The position numbers and the translations under genes are program-made. Positions 17,893 through 27,175 of a stretch of 64,000 nt of DNA are shown piece after piece. Within the stretch, counting starts at the first letter, position 1. Every line of letters begins with the position of its first letter. This DNA is from RGIG4079 sp045646905 (GTDB taxonomy: Bacteria > Bacteroidota > Bacteroidia > Bacteroidales > Muribaculaceae). Below the pieces are notes generated by a model, which was not told where the DNA came from, searched no databases, and saw only the letters and a list, made by a program, of their open reading frames with translations. Where the stretch lies: NCBI GenBank assembly GCA_045646905.1, contig JAZRLP010000007.1, positions 13,209 through 77,208 of the forward strand. Direction: 5' to 3'.

Positions 17893-18747
17893 ATGGCTGA
17901 AAATATTGTGACATTGACCGAGCGTTCGGGTCTTGTGCTTGAGGGTGGAGGCATGCGTGGCGTGTTTACCTGTGGCGTGCTCGATAATTTTATGGATCGA
18001 GGCATACGTTTTCCTTATGCAATAGGTGTGAGCGCTGGGGCTTGCAATGGTCTTTCTTATATGTCGCGTCAACGAGGTCGTGCCAAATATAGCAACATTG
18101 ATTTGCTCGAAAAATATCGTTATATTGGGTTTAAACATTTGTTGACCAAACGCAATATCATGGATTTTGAGCTGCTTTTTGAAACCTTCCCCAACGAGAT
18201 TATTCCATATGATTATGAGGGGTATGAGCAATGCCCCGAACGATATGAAATGGTGACAACAAGTTGCGAAACCGGGGAGGCATGTTACTTTGAGGAGAAG
18301 CAGTCGCCCGCTCGAATAATTGATATTGTGAGAGCATCAAGCAGTTTGCCATTTGTGTGTCCCATTGCCTATGTTGATGGTAGTCCGATGCTCGATGGAG
18401 GCATTGCCGATTCCATTCCGTTGCTCCGTGCTCGCGAATTGGGTTATGACAACAATGTGGTGGTGGTGACTCGCAATCGAGGTTATCGTAAAGCCGCCAA
18501 ACCAGCATTTGTGCCTCCATTTATGTATCGCAAATATCCTCATTTGCGTGAAGCGATTCGTAACCGCAGTTTTTTGTATAATGAACAACTCGAGTTATTG
18601 GAACGACTTGAAGATGCTGGGGAGTTGACTGTGATACGCCCTCAGCGTCCTATTGTAGTAGATCGCATGGAGCGCGACATTTCAAAACTTATAGACTTAT
18701 ATGATGAGGGGTATGAAATGGCTTCAAAGTTGAAATTTGAAAAGTAG
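17893..18747 (+). CDS. Patatin-like phospholipase family protein
   Basis: Lipid acyl hydrolase with a Ser-Asp dyad. The 284 residues show the oxyanion motif GGGMRG (18-23), the nucleophile elbow GVSAG with Ser47, and the catalytic Asp168 in MLDGGIADS. No signal peptide, so it is probably cytoplasmic or at the inner face of the membrane. The RssA/YjjU-like bacterial subgroup is likely. ATG 17893 is used: the frame opens at a TTG that lies inside the -7 box TATCTTTG (17867-17874), so that start cannot be used. It leads a run of four rightward genes. Confidence 0.9.
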   Translation: MAENIVTLTERSGLVLEGGGMRGVFTCGVLDNFMDRGIRFPYAIGVSAGACNGLSYMSRQRGRAKYSNIDLLEKYRYIGFKHLLTKRNIMDFELLFETFPNEIIPYDYEGYEQCPERYEMVTTSCETGEACYFEEKQSPARIIDIVRASSSLPFVCPIAYVDGSPMLDGGIADSIPLLRARELGYDNNVVVVTRNRGYRKAAKPAFVPPFMYRKYPHLREAIRNRSFLYNEQLELLERLEDAGELTVIRPQRPIVVDRMERDISKLIDLYDEGYEMASKLKFEK

Positions 18748-18758
18748 AAACAAAATTA

Positions 18759-19070
18759 ATGTCTATGAAAAAAGTTAAGATTACAGCAATTCGCAAAGTG
18801 ACCTATGAAGATTTAATTGAAAAGTATGAACAATCAAAAGACTTTGCATGTAAAATAACCGAAGGTCAGGTGTGGATTTCGGAAAAAGGAGAGAAACCTG
18901 TGGGTATGTGCGATATGGCATGGGAGACAATGGAATTATATGTGAGAACGCTCGCACGAGGAGGGGGCGAATTTTATGAAGATTGGATGCTCAACCCCTA
19001 TTCGGCAATGATATCATGCCCCGATGGATTTCGCCCTGTGAGTTTTTATATCGAAACGATTGAAGAATAA
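18759..19070 (+). CDS. TIGR04076 family protein
   Basis: Small 103-residue soluble protein of the TIGR04076 type, function unknown. The features are KVKITAIRKVTYEDL at the N-terminus, a Cys in KDFACKITEGQ, and ARGGGEFYEDW followed by CPDGFRPVSFYIE at the end. Two ATGs lie close together (18759 and 18765) and either may be used. It is 11 bases after the patatin gene and 19 bases before the flavin reductase gene, so it is likely in one operon with both. Confidence 0.75.
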   Translation: MSMKKVKITAIRKVTYEDLIEKYEQSKDFACKITEGQVWISEKGEKPVGMCDMAWETMELYVRTLARGGGEFYEDWMLNPYSAMISCPDGFRPVSFYIETIEE

Positions 19071-19089
19071 TTAAAATTTAAACGATACC

Positions 19090-19650
19090 ATGAGAAAGAA
19101 TTTTGGAGTAAAGACTTGGCTTTATCCCATGCCCGTGTTTATCGTGGCAGCCTATGATGAAAATGGCGTGCCCAACGCAATGAATGCAGCATGGGGCGGT
19201 GTCTATACCGACGACATGATATGTGTGTGCCTATCGGAAGGACACAAAACCACTAAAAACATTCTTGCCACACGAGCATTTACGGTGAGCATGGCTACGG
19301 CAGATAAAGTCGCCGAGTGTGACTATGTAGGAATAGTGTCGGGCAACAAAGAACCCGATAAATTTGCCAAGGCCGGTTTTACTGCGACAAAGTCAGAGTT
19401 TGTCAATGCACCTATAATTGACCAATTGCCCATGACATTGGAGTGTGAACTCGTGTCGTATGACGAGGAAACTTGCCATATGGTCGGAAAGATTGTCAAT
19501 GTGTCGGCCGACGAGCGAATACTCACTCCCGACGGCAAAATTGACATCACACTACTACAACCAATCATCTATGACACAATCAACAAAGACTACCTCGCCA
19601 TTGGCCCCAAAGTAGGCAACGCCTTCGCCGACGGCAAAAAAATGAAATAA
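19090..19650 (+). CDS. Flavin reductase family protein
   Basis: FMN-binding split-barrel protein of 186 residues, of the type annotated as flavin reductase or flavoredoxin. The pattern AMNAAWGGVYTDDMICVCLSEGHKTTKNI near the N-terminus is typical of the family's flavin-binding loop, and the C-terminal LLQPIIYDTINKDYLAIG also fits. It probably passes electrons from a reduced nicotinamide or ferredoxin to FMN; the actual partner is not visible. Third gene of the 17.9-19.65 kb set. Confidence 0.85.
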   Translation: MRKNFGVKTWLYPMPVFIVAAYDENGVPNAMNAAWGGVYTDDMICVCLSEGHKTTKNILATRAFTVSMATADKVAECDYVGIVSGNKEPDKFAKAGFTATKSEFVNAPIIDQLPMTLECELVSYDEETCHMVGKIVNVSADERILTPDGKIDITLLQPIIYDTINKDYLAIGPKVGNAFADGKKMK

Positions 19651-19672
19651 TAATTATTAAAAACAAATACTT

Positions 19673-20056
19673 ATGAAGAAGAATTTATTTATTGCGATTT
19701 TGCTATGTGTTTTGACATTGTCTATTACAGCATGTCAATCAAAGGAAGACAAGGTGTTGAGCGACCTTGAAAGTGTTTATAATCGTCTTAATGATAGTGA
19801 GAATTTCACTGATGCTGATTGGACTGAATTGCTGACTGAATATGAGGTGATTCATGAAGAGGCTCAAACGTGTGATTTCTCTTACGAGCAAAAGAAGGAA
19901 TTAGGACGCATTGAAGGCAAAATCTTGTCAAAGATAACCGAGCGAAAATCAGAAGAATTAGGCTCTGAAATTGGTGATCTTATTAATAGCGGCGGCGCCA
20001 TAATAGGAGGGTTCCTTGAAGGATTACAAGAAGAACTCGAAAAGGAAACTGAATAA
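19673..20056 (+). CDS. Small lipoprotein
   Basis: The 127 residues start with a lipoprotein signal (MKKNLFIAILLCVLTLSITAC); the lipobox Cys is residue 21, so the mature protein should be lipid-anchored. The remainder is mostly charged helix and ends in a Gly-rich turn (GGAIIGGFLEG). It resembles short helical lipoproteins of Bacteroidales, but no named function can be given. A strong terminator follows. Confidence 0.8.
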   Translation: MKKNLFIAILLCVLTLSITACQSKEDKVLSDLESVYNRLNDSENFTDADWTELLTEYEVIHEEAQTCDFSYEQKKELGRIEGKILSKITERKSEELGSEIGDLINSGGAIIGGFLEGLQEELEKETE

Positions 20057-20076
20057 CAACAAAAAATATTATATTC

Positions 20077-20108
20077 ACTCCGCAAGTGTCAAAGTGCATT
20101 TGCGGAGT
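20077..20108 (+). terminator. Rho-independent terminator
   Basis: Stem ACTCCGCAA pairs with TTGCGGAGT, followed at once by a T-rich tail. It ends the patatin to lipoprotein transcript. Confidence 0.85.
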
Positions 20109-20124
20109 TTTTTGTTCTTTTTAT

Positions 20125-20213
20125 TGATAAACGATAAAAAATATTAAAATTCGGGTAAAATTTATCGTTTTTCAATAAATTGATTATATATTTGCATATC
20201 GAATTTCGATAAA
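20125..20213 (+). promoter_or_regulatory. Promoter with CGATAAA half-sites for the DUF2975-HTH pair
   Basis: The -7 box TATATTTG is at 20187-20194. Around it lie TGATAAACGATAAA (20125-20138), the inverted TTTATCG (20161-20167) and CGATAAA again (20207-20213). AAACGATAAA at 20129-20138 and TTTATCGTTT at 20161-20170 are perfect inverted partners. The sites surround the likely start point, as operators would. The leader to the first ATG is about 155 bases. Confidence 0.5.
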
Positions 20214-20353
20214 TGGTAATACTGATTGATTTAGCGCGCGTGGTCATTTGTGAATGTTGCTTTTATTGGAATGAGATAATGGGGCAGAGTTTAAGCAGGA
20301 TAAATGGAATGTTGCCCCACAAAAAAAATGTATAATCTAAAAATTATTTTATT

Positions 20354-20827
20354 ATGGATTCAAAAAAGTATTATCATCAAATTTTGCCGTTAGTAATTTT
20401 TGCTACGATTGTGGCTTTGTGTTGGATTTATTGGACAGTTGGTCGTTCAGTTTTTACTTTTATGGGTGATGATGTCGTAAGTTGGAATGAGTTTGAATCG
20501 TTGAGGTGGGCTATTGTAATAGGATATTCGGTGTTGGCTCTTGTTTTGATAACTATTCAAACGATATTTTTTGTGAAACAGTTGCGCAGCTTAAAGCGAG
20601 GTGTAATGTTTAATCGTGGTTGTTGGAAGTTGATAATGTGGTGGGGCATTGTGTGGGTATTCTATGATTTTTGTGCCGCCAATCTTCCCGAAATGATTTA
20701 TTCGCAACGATTGACAAAAATTGTGATTGATGAAACTATGGTGGGTGTCGCAGTTATTGCTTTTGTATTTTCGTTCCTCTATCGTATTGCCACAGATGTG
20801 GCAGAGGAGAATAATCTTACGATTTAA
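20354..20827 (+). CDS. DUF2975 membrane protein
   Basis: The 157-residue inner membrane protein has four likely helices: about 10-30, 48-70, 90-112 and 128-150. It ends with the DUF2975 pattern YRIATDVAEENNLTI. DUF2975 proteins are typically paired with a YozG-type HTH regulator, as here, with the regulator 18 bases downstream. Function not established. The long leader with inverted CGATAAA repeats suggests control by that partner. Confidence 0.78.
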   Translation: MDSKKYYHQILPLVIFATIVALCWIYWTVGRSVFTFMGDDVVSWNEFESLRWAIVIGYSVLALVLITIQTIFFVKQLRSLKRGVMFNRGCWKLIMWWGIVWVFYDFCAANLPEMIYSQRLTKIVIDETMVGVAVIAFVFSFLYRIATDVAEENNLTI

Positions 20828-20845
20828 CCAGGGAGGACACGGACT

Positions 20846-21058
20846 ATGGCTATAATAATAAATCTTGATGTGATGATGGCACGACGCAAAATGTCGCTCA
20901 ACGAACTGTCGGAACGAGTGGGCATCACTTTGGCCAATTTATCAATTCTTAAAACTGGCAAGGCAAAGGCGATACGATTTTCAACGCTTGATGCCATTTG
21001 CAAGGCACTCGATTGCCAGCCTGCCGATATTATAGAATATCGTGCCGACGAAGAATAA
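20846..21058 (+). CDS. Cro/CI-type HTH regulator (YozG-like)
   Basis: A 70-residue single-domain XRE-family protein. The helix-turn-helix lies in LNELSERVGITLANLSILKTGKAKAI, followed by STLDAICKALDCQPADIIEY, the usual end of short YozG-like regulators. It is probably the repressor or activator of its own operon, acting on the CGATAAA sites upstream of the DUF2975 gene (inference). It is followed 15 bases later by an exported protein gene that may share the transcript. Confidence 0.9.
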   Translation: MAIIINLDVMMARRKMSLNELSERVGITLANLSILKTGKAKAIRFSTLDAICKALDCQPADIIEYRADEE

Positions 21059-21073
21059 AAGCATAGAATAGAA

Positions 21074-21898
21074 ATGAAACAGTTTTTTCTCGGGGTAGCC
21101 GTCATGGTGACGGCTACGCATTCCTCGTACGCCCAAAGAGTTGAGGCAACAGTGGTTGATGCTCAAAGTCGAGAGCCTATAGCATACGCATCGGTGGGGG
21201 TGGTGGAACGCACTCTTGGCACGCTTACCGATACCACGGGGCGTTTTTCGCTTGATGTTCCTGTGAAACTTGATGACGATTCGTTGCGAATCTCGTGTGT
21301 GGGATATGGTGCATTAACAATGAGTGTGGCTGATGCACGAAAATGCAAAGAGTTTGCTCTCGAAGCGGTCGAATATCCATTGCCCGAGGTGGTGGTGATG
21401 CCTATTAAAACAACCGCAAAACATTATGGTCGCAAGTCGGCAAAAGGGTCGATGTTTCTGGTGGTGGAGGGCGATAGTGGTGCCGGGAAAGAGATGGGTA
21501 TGCAGTTTAAGACCAAGAAACGAGCATGGATAAAGAATGTGAGTTTTGCTATTGTGGAAAATGATAGTATGCTCACGCGAATGCCATTCAGATTGAATCT
21601 TTATAAGAAACAAGGCAATGAATACACCAATAATCTTGTGTCGTCGCTCCAATTTCTTTACACCAAGGAAGTGATTGTTGAAGGTAGATTTACATTTAAT
21701 TTACCTACTCCCATTGTGATTGAAAAAGGTGAGTATATAATTGCCGTTGAATTCCTTGAAAACTTTCCCAATCACAATTTTCATATGCGCACAAGCATCA
21801 TGACCGGCCACACCTTCTATCGCTACGCTCCCCAATCATCATGGAAGAAAATCCCCCTCGGCTCAACTCTCGCCATCGAGGTGGCGGAGGAGGAATAG
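21074..21898 (+). CDS. Exported protein with carboxypeptidase-regulatory-like domain
   Basis: The 274 residues have a signal peptide that ends at SSYA/Q (about residue 20). An N-terminal CarboxypepD_reg-like beta-sandwich (about 22-100; VVDAQSREPIAYASVGV, GTLTDTTGRFSL) follows, of the kind found at the N-terminus of TonB-dependent receptors and in envelope proteins of Bacteroidota. The C-terminal part (about 120-270) is beta-rich and unassigned. No TonB box or barrel is present. Probably periplasmic or on the surface. Confidence 0.8.
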   Translation: MKQFFLGVAVMVTATHSSYAQRVEATVVDAQSREPIAYASVGVVERTLGTLTDTTGRFSLDVPVKLDDDSLRISCVGYGALTMSVADARKCKEFALEAVEYPLPEVVVMPIKTTAKHYGRKSAKGSMFLVVEGDSGAGKEMGMQFKTKKRAWIKNVSFAIVENDSMLTRMPFRLNLYKKQGNEYTNNLVSSLQFLYTKEVIVEGRFTFNLPTPIVIEKGEYIIAVEFLENFPNHNFHMRTSIMTGHTFYRYAPQSSWKKIPLGSTLAIEVAEEE

Positions 21899-21915
21899 GT
21901 GGAATGTGTGCAGTT

Positions 21916-22821
21916 TTATCCTTTTGCGGAGCGGCTGCGGGTTACGAGGATAACGCCTCCAAATACCATTGCGGCGGCAAGGACTTTTTGCCAGTTGAGG
22001 GTGTCCATGCCTATGTATATGCTTATGGCTATGGCAATGATGGGTTGCACATAGGAGTACATGCTCACGAGTGTTGGGCGTATGCGTTGTTGGCCAATGG
22101 GAATGAGTAGGTAGGTGATGAAGGTGGCAAAGATGATGAGGAATGATAGTTCGAAAATAAATGATTGAGGCAATGTTTCGTAGTCAATCGAGATTATTTC
22201 GCTACCTGCAACGGGGAGTGATAGGAGTGTGGAAAAGAGGAATATCCACTTCATAAAGGTGACGGGGGAATAGCGACTTATGGTGGGTTTGAATATGCCG
22301 AGATAGAGCGAGAAACAAAGGCTGTTGAGTATCATCAAGATTATGCCTATGGGTTGCGATTGTGTGATGCCTCCTGTGCCAGTGGTGCTGTTGAGGATGA
22401 GGTATAGAATGCCGACAAGGCTCAATGCCACTCCTCCAGCTTTTTTGAAGGTGATAGGCTCACGCAACACTATGGCGGCGATTATCATGGTGTAGATGGG
22501 CGAAAGCGAACTCACTATCGAGCAGTCGAGTGGAGTGATGAGTGGTATTGCCATGAGAAACGTGAGTTGGGTGAGGAAAAATCCCAACACCGATGCGGCA
22601 AAAATCTTCATATAGTCTTTGCGCTCAACCTTCTCCGATGGCATAAAGCACGAAATAATCCAAAAGATTGCTCCTGCAAAAATAGAACGAAGGCAAAATA
22701 GCGCGATGGGCGAAATGGTATTGCTACTTGTGATGTCTTTACACACGATGATGTTTACCCCAAAAATGGCGTATGCAATGAAACACGCAATATGTCCTAT
22801 CGATTTTTGGTGAGTGAGCAT
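21916..22821 (-). CDS. EamA/DMT family transporter
   Basis: A 301-residue inner membrane protein with about ten hydrophobic helices arranged as two EamA halves (TISPIALFCLRSIFAGAIFW in the first; SLYLGIFKPTIS and RPTLVSMYSYVQPIIAI in the second). Probably a metabolite or amino acid exporter; the substrate cannot be read from sequence. It converges with the exported protein gene to its left. Confidence 0.88.
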   Translation of the reverse strand: MLTHQKSIGHIACFIAYAIFGVNIIVCKDITSSNTISPIALFCLRSIFAGAIFWIISCFMPSEKVERKDYMKIFAASVLGFFLTQLTFLMAIPLITPLDCSIVSSLSPIYTMIIAAIVLREPITFKKAGGVALSLVGILYLILNSTTGTGGITQSQPIGIILMILNSLCFSLYLGIFKPTISRYSPVTFMKWIFLFSTLLSLPVAGSEIISIDYETLPQSFIFELSFLIIFATFITYLLIPIGQQRIRPTLVSMYSYVQPIIAIAISIYIGMDTLNWQKVLAAAMVFGGVILVTRSRSAKG

Positions 22822-22864
22822 TGGTCGTTTATCGGCAAGAATGTTTTCAAAATGGTTGTTGGCA

Positions 22865-23665
22865 TTATCGTGCGCGGAGTTGCCAGAATGCTACGGCGGC
22901 AGCGGCGGCAACATTGAGCGAATCTACATCGTGGCTCATAGGTATGCGTGCCACATAGTCGGCTTGAGCGATGGTGGAGTGGGCGAGTCCGTCACCTTCG
23001 GTTCCCATCACGATGGCCAACCGTGGCTCAGCACAAAGAGCATCGTCGTCAATCGACACCGAATCGTCGGTCAGCGCCATTGCTACGGTTTTGAACCCGA
23101 TATTGTTGAGCGCAGTTATTGGTTCGTTAAGCCATGTCCATGGCACGAGAAACACCGAACCCATCGACACCCTTATAGCCCTGCGGTTGAGAGGGTCGCA
23201 CGAAGTGGGAGTGAGCAATACGGCATCGATGCCAAGAGCCGCTGCGCTACGAAAAATAGCGCCGATATTGGTAGTATCGACCACTCCATCAATCACTACA
23301 ATGCGACGAGCATCGCCACACACCTCCTCGATGCTACGATGAGGTTTGCGACGCATGGCACACAACACACCGCGAGTGAGCGTATATCCAGTGAGCGAAG
23401 CGAGCAACTCACGGTCGCCAGTATAGATGGGAATATCGCCACACCGAGCAATGATGTCGGCCGCATCGCCCGTGATATGTTTCCGTTCGCAAAGTATCGA
23501 AATGGGCTCATATCCAGCATTAAGTGCTACATTGATAACTTTGGGACTCTCGGCGATAAACACCCCCTTTGCAGGGTCAATGCGATTACGCAACTGCGCC
23601 TCCGTTAGCGAGGTAAACACCTCCACCCCCGGCTCATTCAACGATGTGATTTCTATAATGGGCAT
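22865..23665 (-). CDS. SpoU/TrmH-type RNA 2'-O-methyltransferase
   Basis: Methylates a ribose in rRNA or tRNA. The 266 residues have the SPOUT knot motifs VIDGVVDTTNIGAIFRSAAALG (motif 1), AIVMGTEGDGL (motif 2) and IPMSHDVDSLNVAAAAAV (motif 3). The N-terminal substrate-binding domain is present. ATG 23665 begins the natural start MPIIEITSL; the frame extends 35 codons further, but a minus-strand -7 box TATCTTTG lies at 23685-23692, so that extension is upstream of transcription. A 264-codon frame on the other strand is a shadow. Confidence 0.9.
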   Translation of the reverse strand: MPIIEITSLNEPGVEVFTSLTEAQLRNRIDPAKGVFIAESPKVINVALNAGYEPISILCERKHITGDAADIIARCGDIPIYTGDRELLASLTGYTLTRGVLCAMRRKPHRSIEEVCGDARRIVVIDGVVDTTNIGAIFRSAAALGIDAVLLTPTSCDPLNRRAIRVSMGSVFLVPWTWLNEPITALNNIGFKTVAMALTDDSVSIDDDALCAEPRLAIVMGTEGDGLAHSTIAQADYVARIPMSHDVDSLNVAAAAAVAFWQLRAR

Positions 23666-23797
23666 AAAATTAATTCCTTTTCCACAAAGATAGTGGATTT
23701 TACAATTAATAAGATGGGAAATTAGAGGAAAATTACCCCTAATTATTGATGAAATTTTATAAATTTGCAAAAATAAACGATTAAATCAATACCAATT

Positions 23798-26125
23798 ATG
23801 TCATATTCATTAATTGAAGCAGTAATAAAAGTTTTGGGCGACGAGAAACACCCAATGAATGCAAATGAGATATGGGAAGTCATTAAGGATAAAGGATATT
23901 ATAGGTCTACTGGACTTACACCAGAGCGTACAGTGTCATCATATTTGACTAATTATTATCCTGAAAATTTTATTAGAGTCGAGAATGGAGAATATCAATT
24001 AAGCGAATATGGTAATAATGAATATCAAAAAATTAGTTCAAATAAGAACTCGTATAATGAAGAAATTTTGTGTAGATTGATTTCTCACTATAAGCAAGAT
24101 TTTAAAAAGAATATTCCAAACGAATTATATAAATGGGAAGCTGTAAAGTGTTTTCAAGATAATTGGGATATTGAGGCTGATAATTTTGCAGAAATGTTAG
24201 AACGTTCGTTGTCAAAAACGGGAAATTTGTTAGATATAGGATTTGCATATCCACGTGCAATGATTGTTAAGTTTGCAAGACTTTATCCTAATGAGATTCA
24301 ACCATGTTTTAAAGCATTGTATGCAGAAACGGAGCCTATTGCAGAAAGAATAAATGAGTTTATTCGTTTGATAGATGGAATTCACAAAAAATGGAATTTA
24401 GAGTCGGGAGAAACTGGCGAAAATCATTATCAAAATGCTTCGGTAATATCAACATATTTATGGCTGCGATTTCCCAATAAATATTACATCTACAAACCGA
24501 CTATAGCCGTAAATTTATTTAAAAAATTGGGTGTAGATGTTAAACTTAGAGGCAAAGGTGCATCGGCTGTAGTAAAGGCATATGAATTATATGATGAAAT
24601 CAACAACGAAATGCTTCAAAATGCCGAATTAAGAGGATTATTAAATGAAGCATTAACTAAAGAGTGTTATCCCGATAATAACTTAAAAACCATGATGGTT
24701 GATTTTGCTTATTATGTAGAAAAATACATGGAAGATAGTGTGCTAAATGATGAAGAACTGAAAAAAACAGTAAAAAAAGCCTCTAAAGGGTGGTTGTATT
24801 CACCAGGAGAACAAGCACGTTTCTGGAAAGAATGCGTTGAGAATAGTGAGATGTATTTAGGTTGGGATGAATTGGGAGATTTGTTAAAATATCCAACTCG
24901 TGACGCAATGGTTTCAAAAATGAAAGCAGAATATGGTGAGAAAAAAGAATATATACATGATTCTTTAGCAACATGGGAATTTGCAAATGAGATGAATATT
25001 GGAGATGTTGTTTTTGCGAAAAAAGGTCTCCATACAATAGTCGGCAGAGGCATTGTTGTAGGGGGGTATCGTTATGATGAAAAACGAAAAGAATATAAGA
25101 ATGTCCGTTCGGTTAAATGGATAAATATTGGAGAATGGACATTTAATTATACGCAGGCATTAAAAACATTAACCGATATAACAAAATTTATAGGTTATAT
25201 AGACAATCTAAACGCAATGATTGATGGGGTAGCCGAAGAAGACGAAAATCAAGAATTAATTAAATGTGAGCCATATACCAATGAAGACTTTTTGAGAGAG
25301 GTGTATATGGATAGCCGTAGATTGAACATGCTTCAACAATTAATTAAAACGAAGAAAAATATAATATTGCAAGGTGCTCCGGGTGTCGGGAAAACTTTTT
25401 GTGCAAAACGATTGGCTTATACATTAATGGGTGAAAAAGATGATAGCCGAATTGAATTTGTGCAATTCCATCAAAATTATTCATATGAGGATTTTGTGAT
25501 GGGATATAAGCCAACAGAAGGTGGGGCTTTTGAATTGAAAAAAGGAGTATTTTATGATTTTTGTCAAAAAGCAAAAGTCGATGCCGATAAGGATTACTTT
25601 TTCATAATTGATGAGATAAATAGAGGCAACCTGTCAAAAATATTTGGCGAATTGTTGATGCTTATAGAAAAAGATTATCGAGGAGAAGCTGTGACAATGG
25701 CGTATTCCGATGAAAAATTTCATGTGCCAACAAATGTGCATATTATAGGGATGATGAATACTGCCGACAGGTCTCTTGCAATGATTGATTACGCATTGCG
25801 TAGAAGATTTAGTTTTGTGGAAATATGTCCGGGATTTGAATCGGAAGGTTTTAAGCAATATCAAGAAAATTTGAATCACGATAGGTTTAATAAATTAATA
25901 AAATGTATCGTTGATTTGAACGAAAAAATCAGAAAAGATGATTCGTTAGGGAGTGGGTTTGAAATTGGTCATAGTTATTTCTGTAATCAAGAAAGAGTAG
26001 ATGATGATTGGTTACATTCGGTGATAAAGTTTGATCTAATTCCAATGTTACAAGAATATTGGTTTGATGACAGGAGCAAAGCTGAAGAATGGCGAAACAC
26101 ATTAGAACTGATTTTTAATGACTAA
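23798..26125 (+). CDS. mcrB: McrB-like AAA+ restriction subunit with HARE-HTH and EVE-like domains
   Basis: Motor and DNA-recognition subunit of an McrBC-type modification-dependent restriction system. The 775 residues start with a HARE-HTH winged helix (1-75). A middle region follows, then a PUA/EVE-like domain at about 330-445 (GEQARFWKEC, GDVVFAKKG, GRGIVVGGY) that should read a modified base. The AAA+ domain has Walker A GAPGVGKT near 527, Walker B FFIIDEINRGNL near 601 and the McrB signature MNTADRS at 653. It overlaps mcrC by 8 bases. The -7 box TAAATTTG at 23760-23767 is its likely promoter. Confidence 0.93.
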   Translation: MSYSLIEAVIKVLGDEKHPMNANEIWEVIKDKGYYRSTGLTPERTVSSYLTNYYPENFIRVENGEYQLSEYGNNEYQKISSNKNSYNEEILCRLISHYKQDFKKNIPNELYKWEAVKCFQDNWDIEADNFAEMLERSLSKTGNLLDIGFAYPRAMIVKFARLYPNEIQPCFKALYAETEPIAERINEFIRLIDGIHKKWNLESGETGENHYQNASVISTYLWLRFPNKYYIYKPTIAVNLFKKLGVDVKLRGKGASAVVKAYELYDEINNEMLQNAELRGLLNEALTKECYPDNNLKTMMVDFAYYVEKYMEDSVLNDEELKKTVKKASKGWLYSPGEQARFWKECVENSEMYLGWDELGDLLKYPTRDAMVSKMKAEYGEKKEYIHDSLATWEFANEMNIGDVVFAKKGLHTIVGRGIVVGGYRYDEKRKEYKNVRSVKWINIGEWTFNYTQALKTLTDITKFIGYIDNLNAMIDGVAEEDENQELIKCEPYTNEDFLREVYMDSRRLNMLQQLIKTKKNIILQGAPGVGKTFCAKRLAYTLMGEKDDSRIEFVQFHQNYSYEDFVMGYKPTEGGAFELKKGVFYDFCQKAKVDADKDYFFIIDEINRGNLSKIFGELLMLIEKDYRGEAVTMAYSDEKFHVPTNVHIIGMMNTADRSLAMIDYALRRRFSFVEICPGFESEGFKQYQENLNHDRFNKLIKCIVDLNEKIRKDDSLGSGFEIGHSYFCNQERVDDDWLHSVIKFDLIPMLQEYWFDDRSKAEEWRNTLELIFND

Positions 26126-27167
26126 CGACAAAGGGATACTTATTCGCAACGTTTATTATATGCTTTCATATGCATTTAGTAACTTAAGAAAGAATAATTA
26201 TGAAGATGTTGCTAAAGAGGATTTTGAGCGAATAGAAGATTTGTTTGCCGAAATACTCTATAAAGGTATATCTGCACAATTAAAATTAGGTCTATATCGC
26301 GAATATATTCATAAAACGGCAGAATTACCATTGCTAAGAGGAAAATTAGACATTGGTCAAACGATAAAATTGAGAGTCGCTCAAAAGAATTTATTAGGAT
26401 GTGAATTTGATAAACTATCAGAGAATAATATCTTTAATCAAATTCTTAAGACTGTTGCTGAATTATTAATATATAAAAGCGAGGTTAAAGCAGAGCGAAA
26501 ACGTCAATTGAAGAATGTTTTGATATTCTTTGAAAATGTAGATTCAATAAATCCGAGTGAGATAAAATGGAATATGTTGAGATTCCAGAATAACAATAAA
26601 AGTTATCGAATGCTAATCAATATATGTTATTTCGTTTTAGATGGGATGATTTTGACTACAGAACAAGGACGATATCGAGTGGCAACATTTTCTGATGACC
26701 ATATGAATAAATTGTTTGAACGATTCGTGTTGGAGTATTATAAATACCATTACAAGAGTCTGAAGGTCTCTTCTCCTACAATTAAATGGGATTTGTCGGA
26801 TGAAGATGATTGTGCTATTGATTTTTTGCCTGAGATGAAAAGTGATATTGTGATTTCTAATGAAAATCACACGTTGATAATTGATACGAAGTATTATTCT
26901 AAAACATTGCAAACAAATTTTGACCACAAAACAATCCATTCAAATAATTTATACCAAATTTTTACTTATGTAAAGAATCGTGATACCTTAAATAGTGGAG
27001 ACGTGTCGGGGTTATTGTTGTATGCTAAAACACAAGAAGAAACGCACCCATTTTTGGATGCGAAATTTGGTAATAATAGAATTATGGTCAAAACTCTTGA
27101 CTTAAATCAAGAATTTGAGAATATCAGAGAGCAACTTGACCAAATTAAAATTGACTTTTTTAAGTAA
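26118..27167 (+). CDS. mcrC: McrC nuclease subunit
   Basis: Endonuclease partner of McrB. The 349 residues begin with the McrC N-terminal pattern IRNVYYMLSYAF. The PD-(D/E)xK site is visible as an Asp in KSDIVIS (about 242) and DTKYY (about 256), which is followed by the C-terminal region GLLLYA. It overlaps mcrB by 8 bases, so translation is coupled. Strongly AT-rich, like mcrB, which suggests that the pair was acquired together. It converges with the threonine aldolase gene 8 bases beyond. Confidence 0.92.
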   Translation: MTNDKGILIRNVYYMLSYAFSNLRKNNYEDVAKEDFERIEDLFAEILYKGISAQLKLGLYREYIHKTAELPLLRGKLDIGQTIKLRVAQKNLLGCEFDKLSENNIFNQILKTVAELLIYKSEVKAERKRQLKNVLIFFENVDSINPSEIKWNMLRFQNNNKSYRMLINICYFVLDGMILTTEQGRYRVATFSDDHMNKLFERFVLEYYKYHYKSLKVSSPTIKWDLSDEDDCAIDFLPEMKSDIVISNENHTLIIDTKYYSKTLQTNFDHKTIHSNNLYQIFTYVKNRDTLNSGDVSGLLLYAKTQEETHPFLDAKFGNNRIMVKTLDLNQEFENIREQLDQIKIDFFK

Positions 27168-27175
27168 TATCTCCC

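Noticed and set aside
22814..23608. Rightward 264-codon frame
   Set aside because: It is the complement of the SpoU methyltransferase gene, which carries all three SPOUT motifs. The frame on this strand has no motif.
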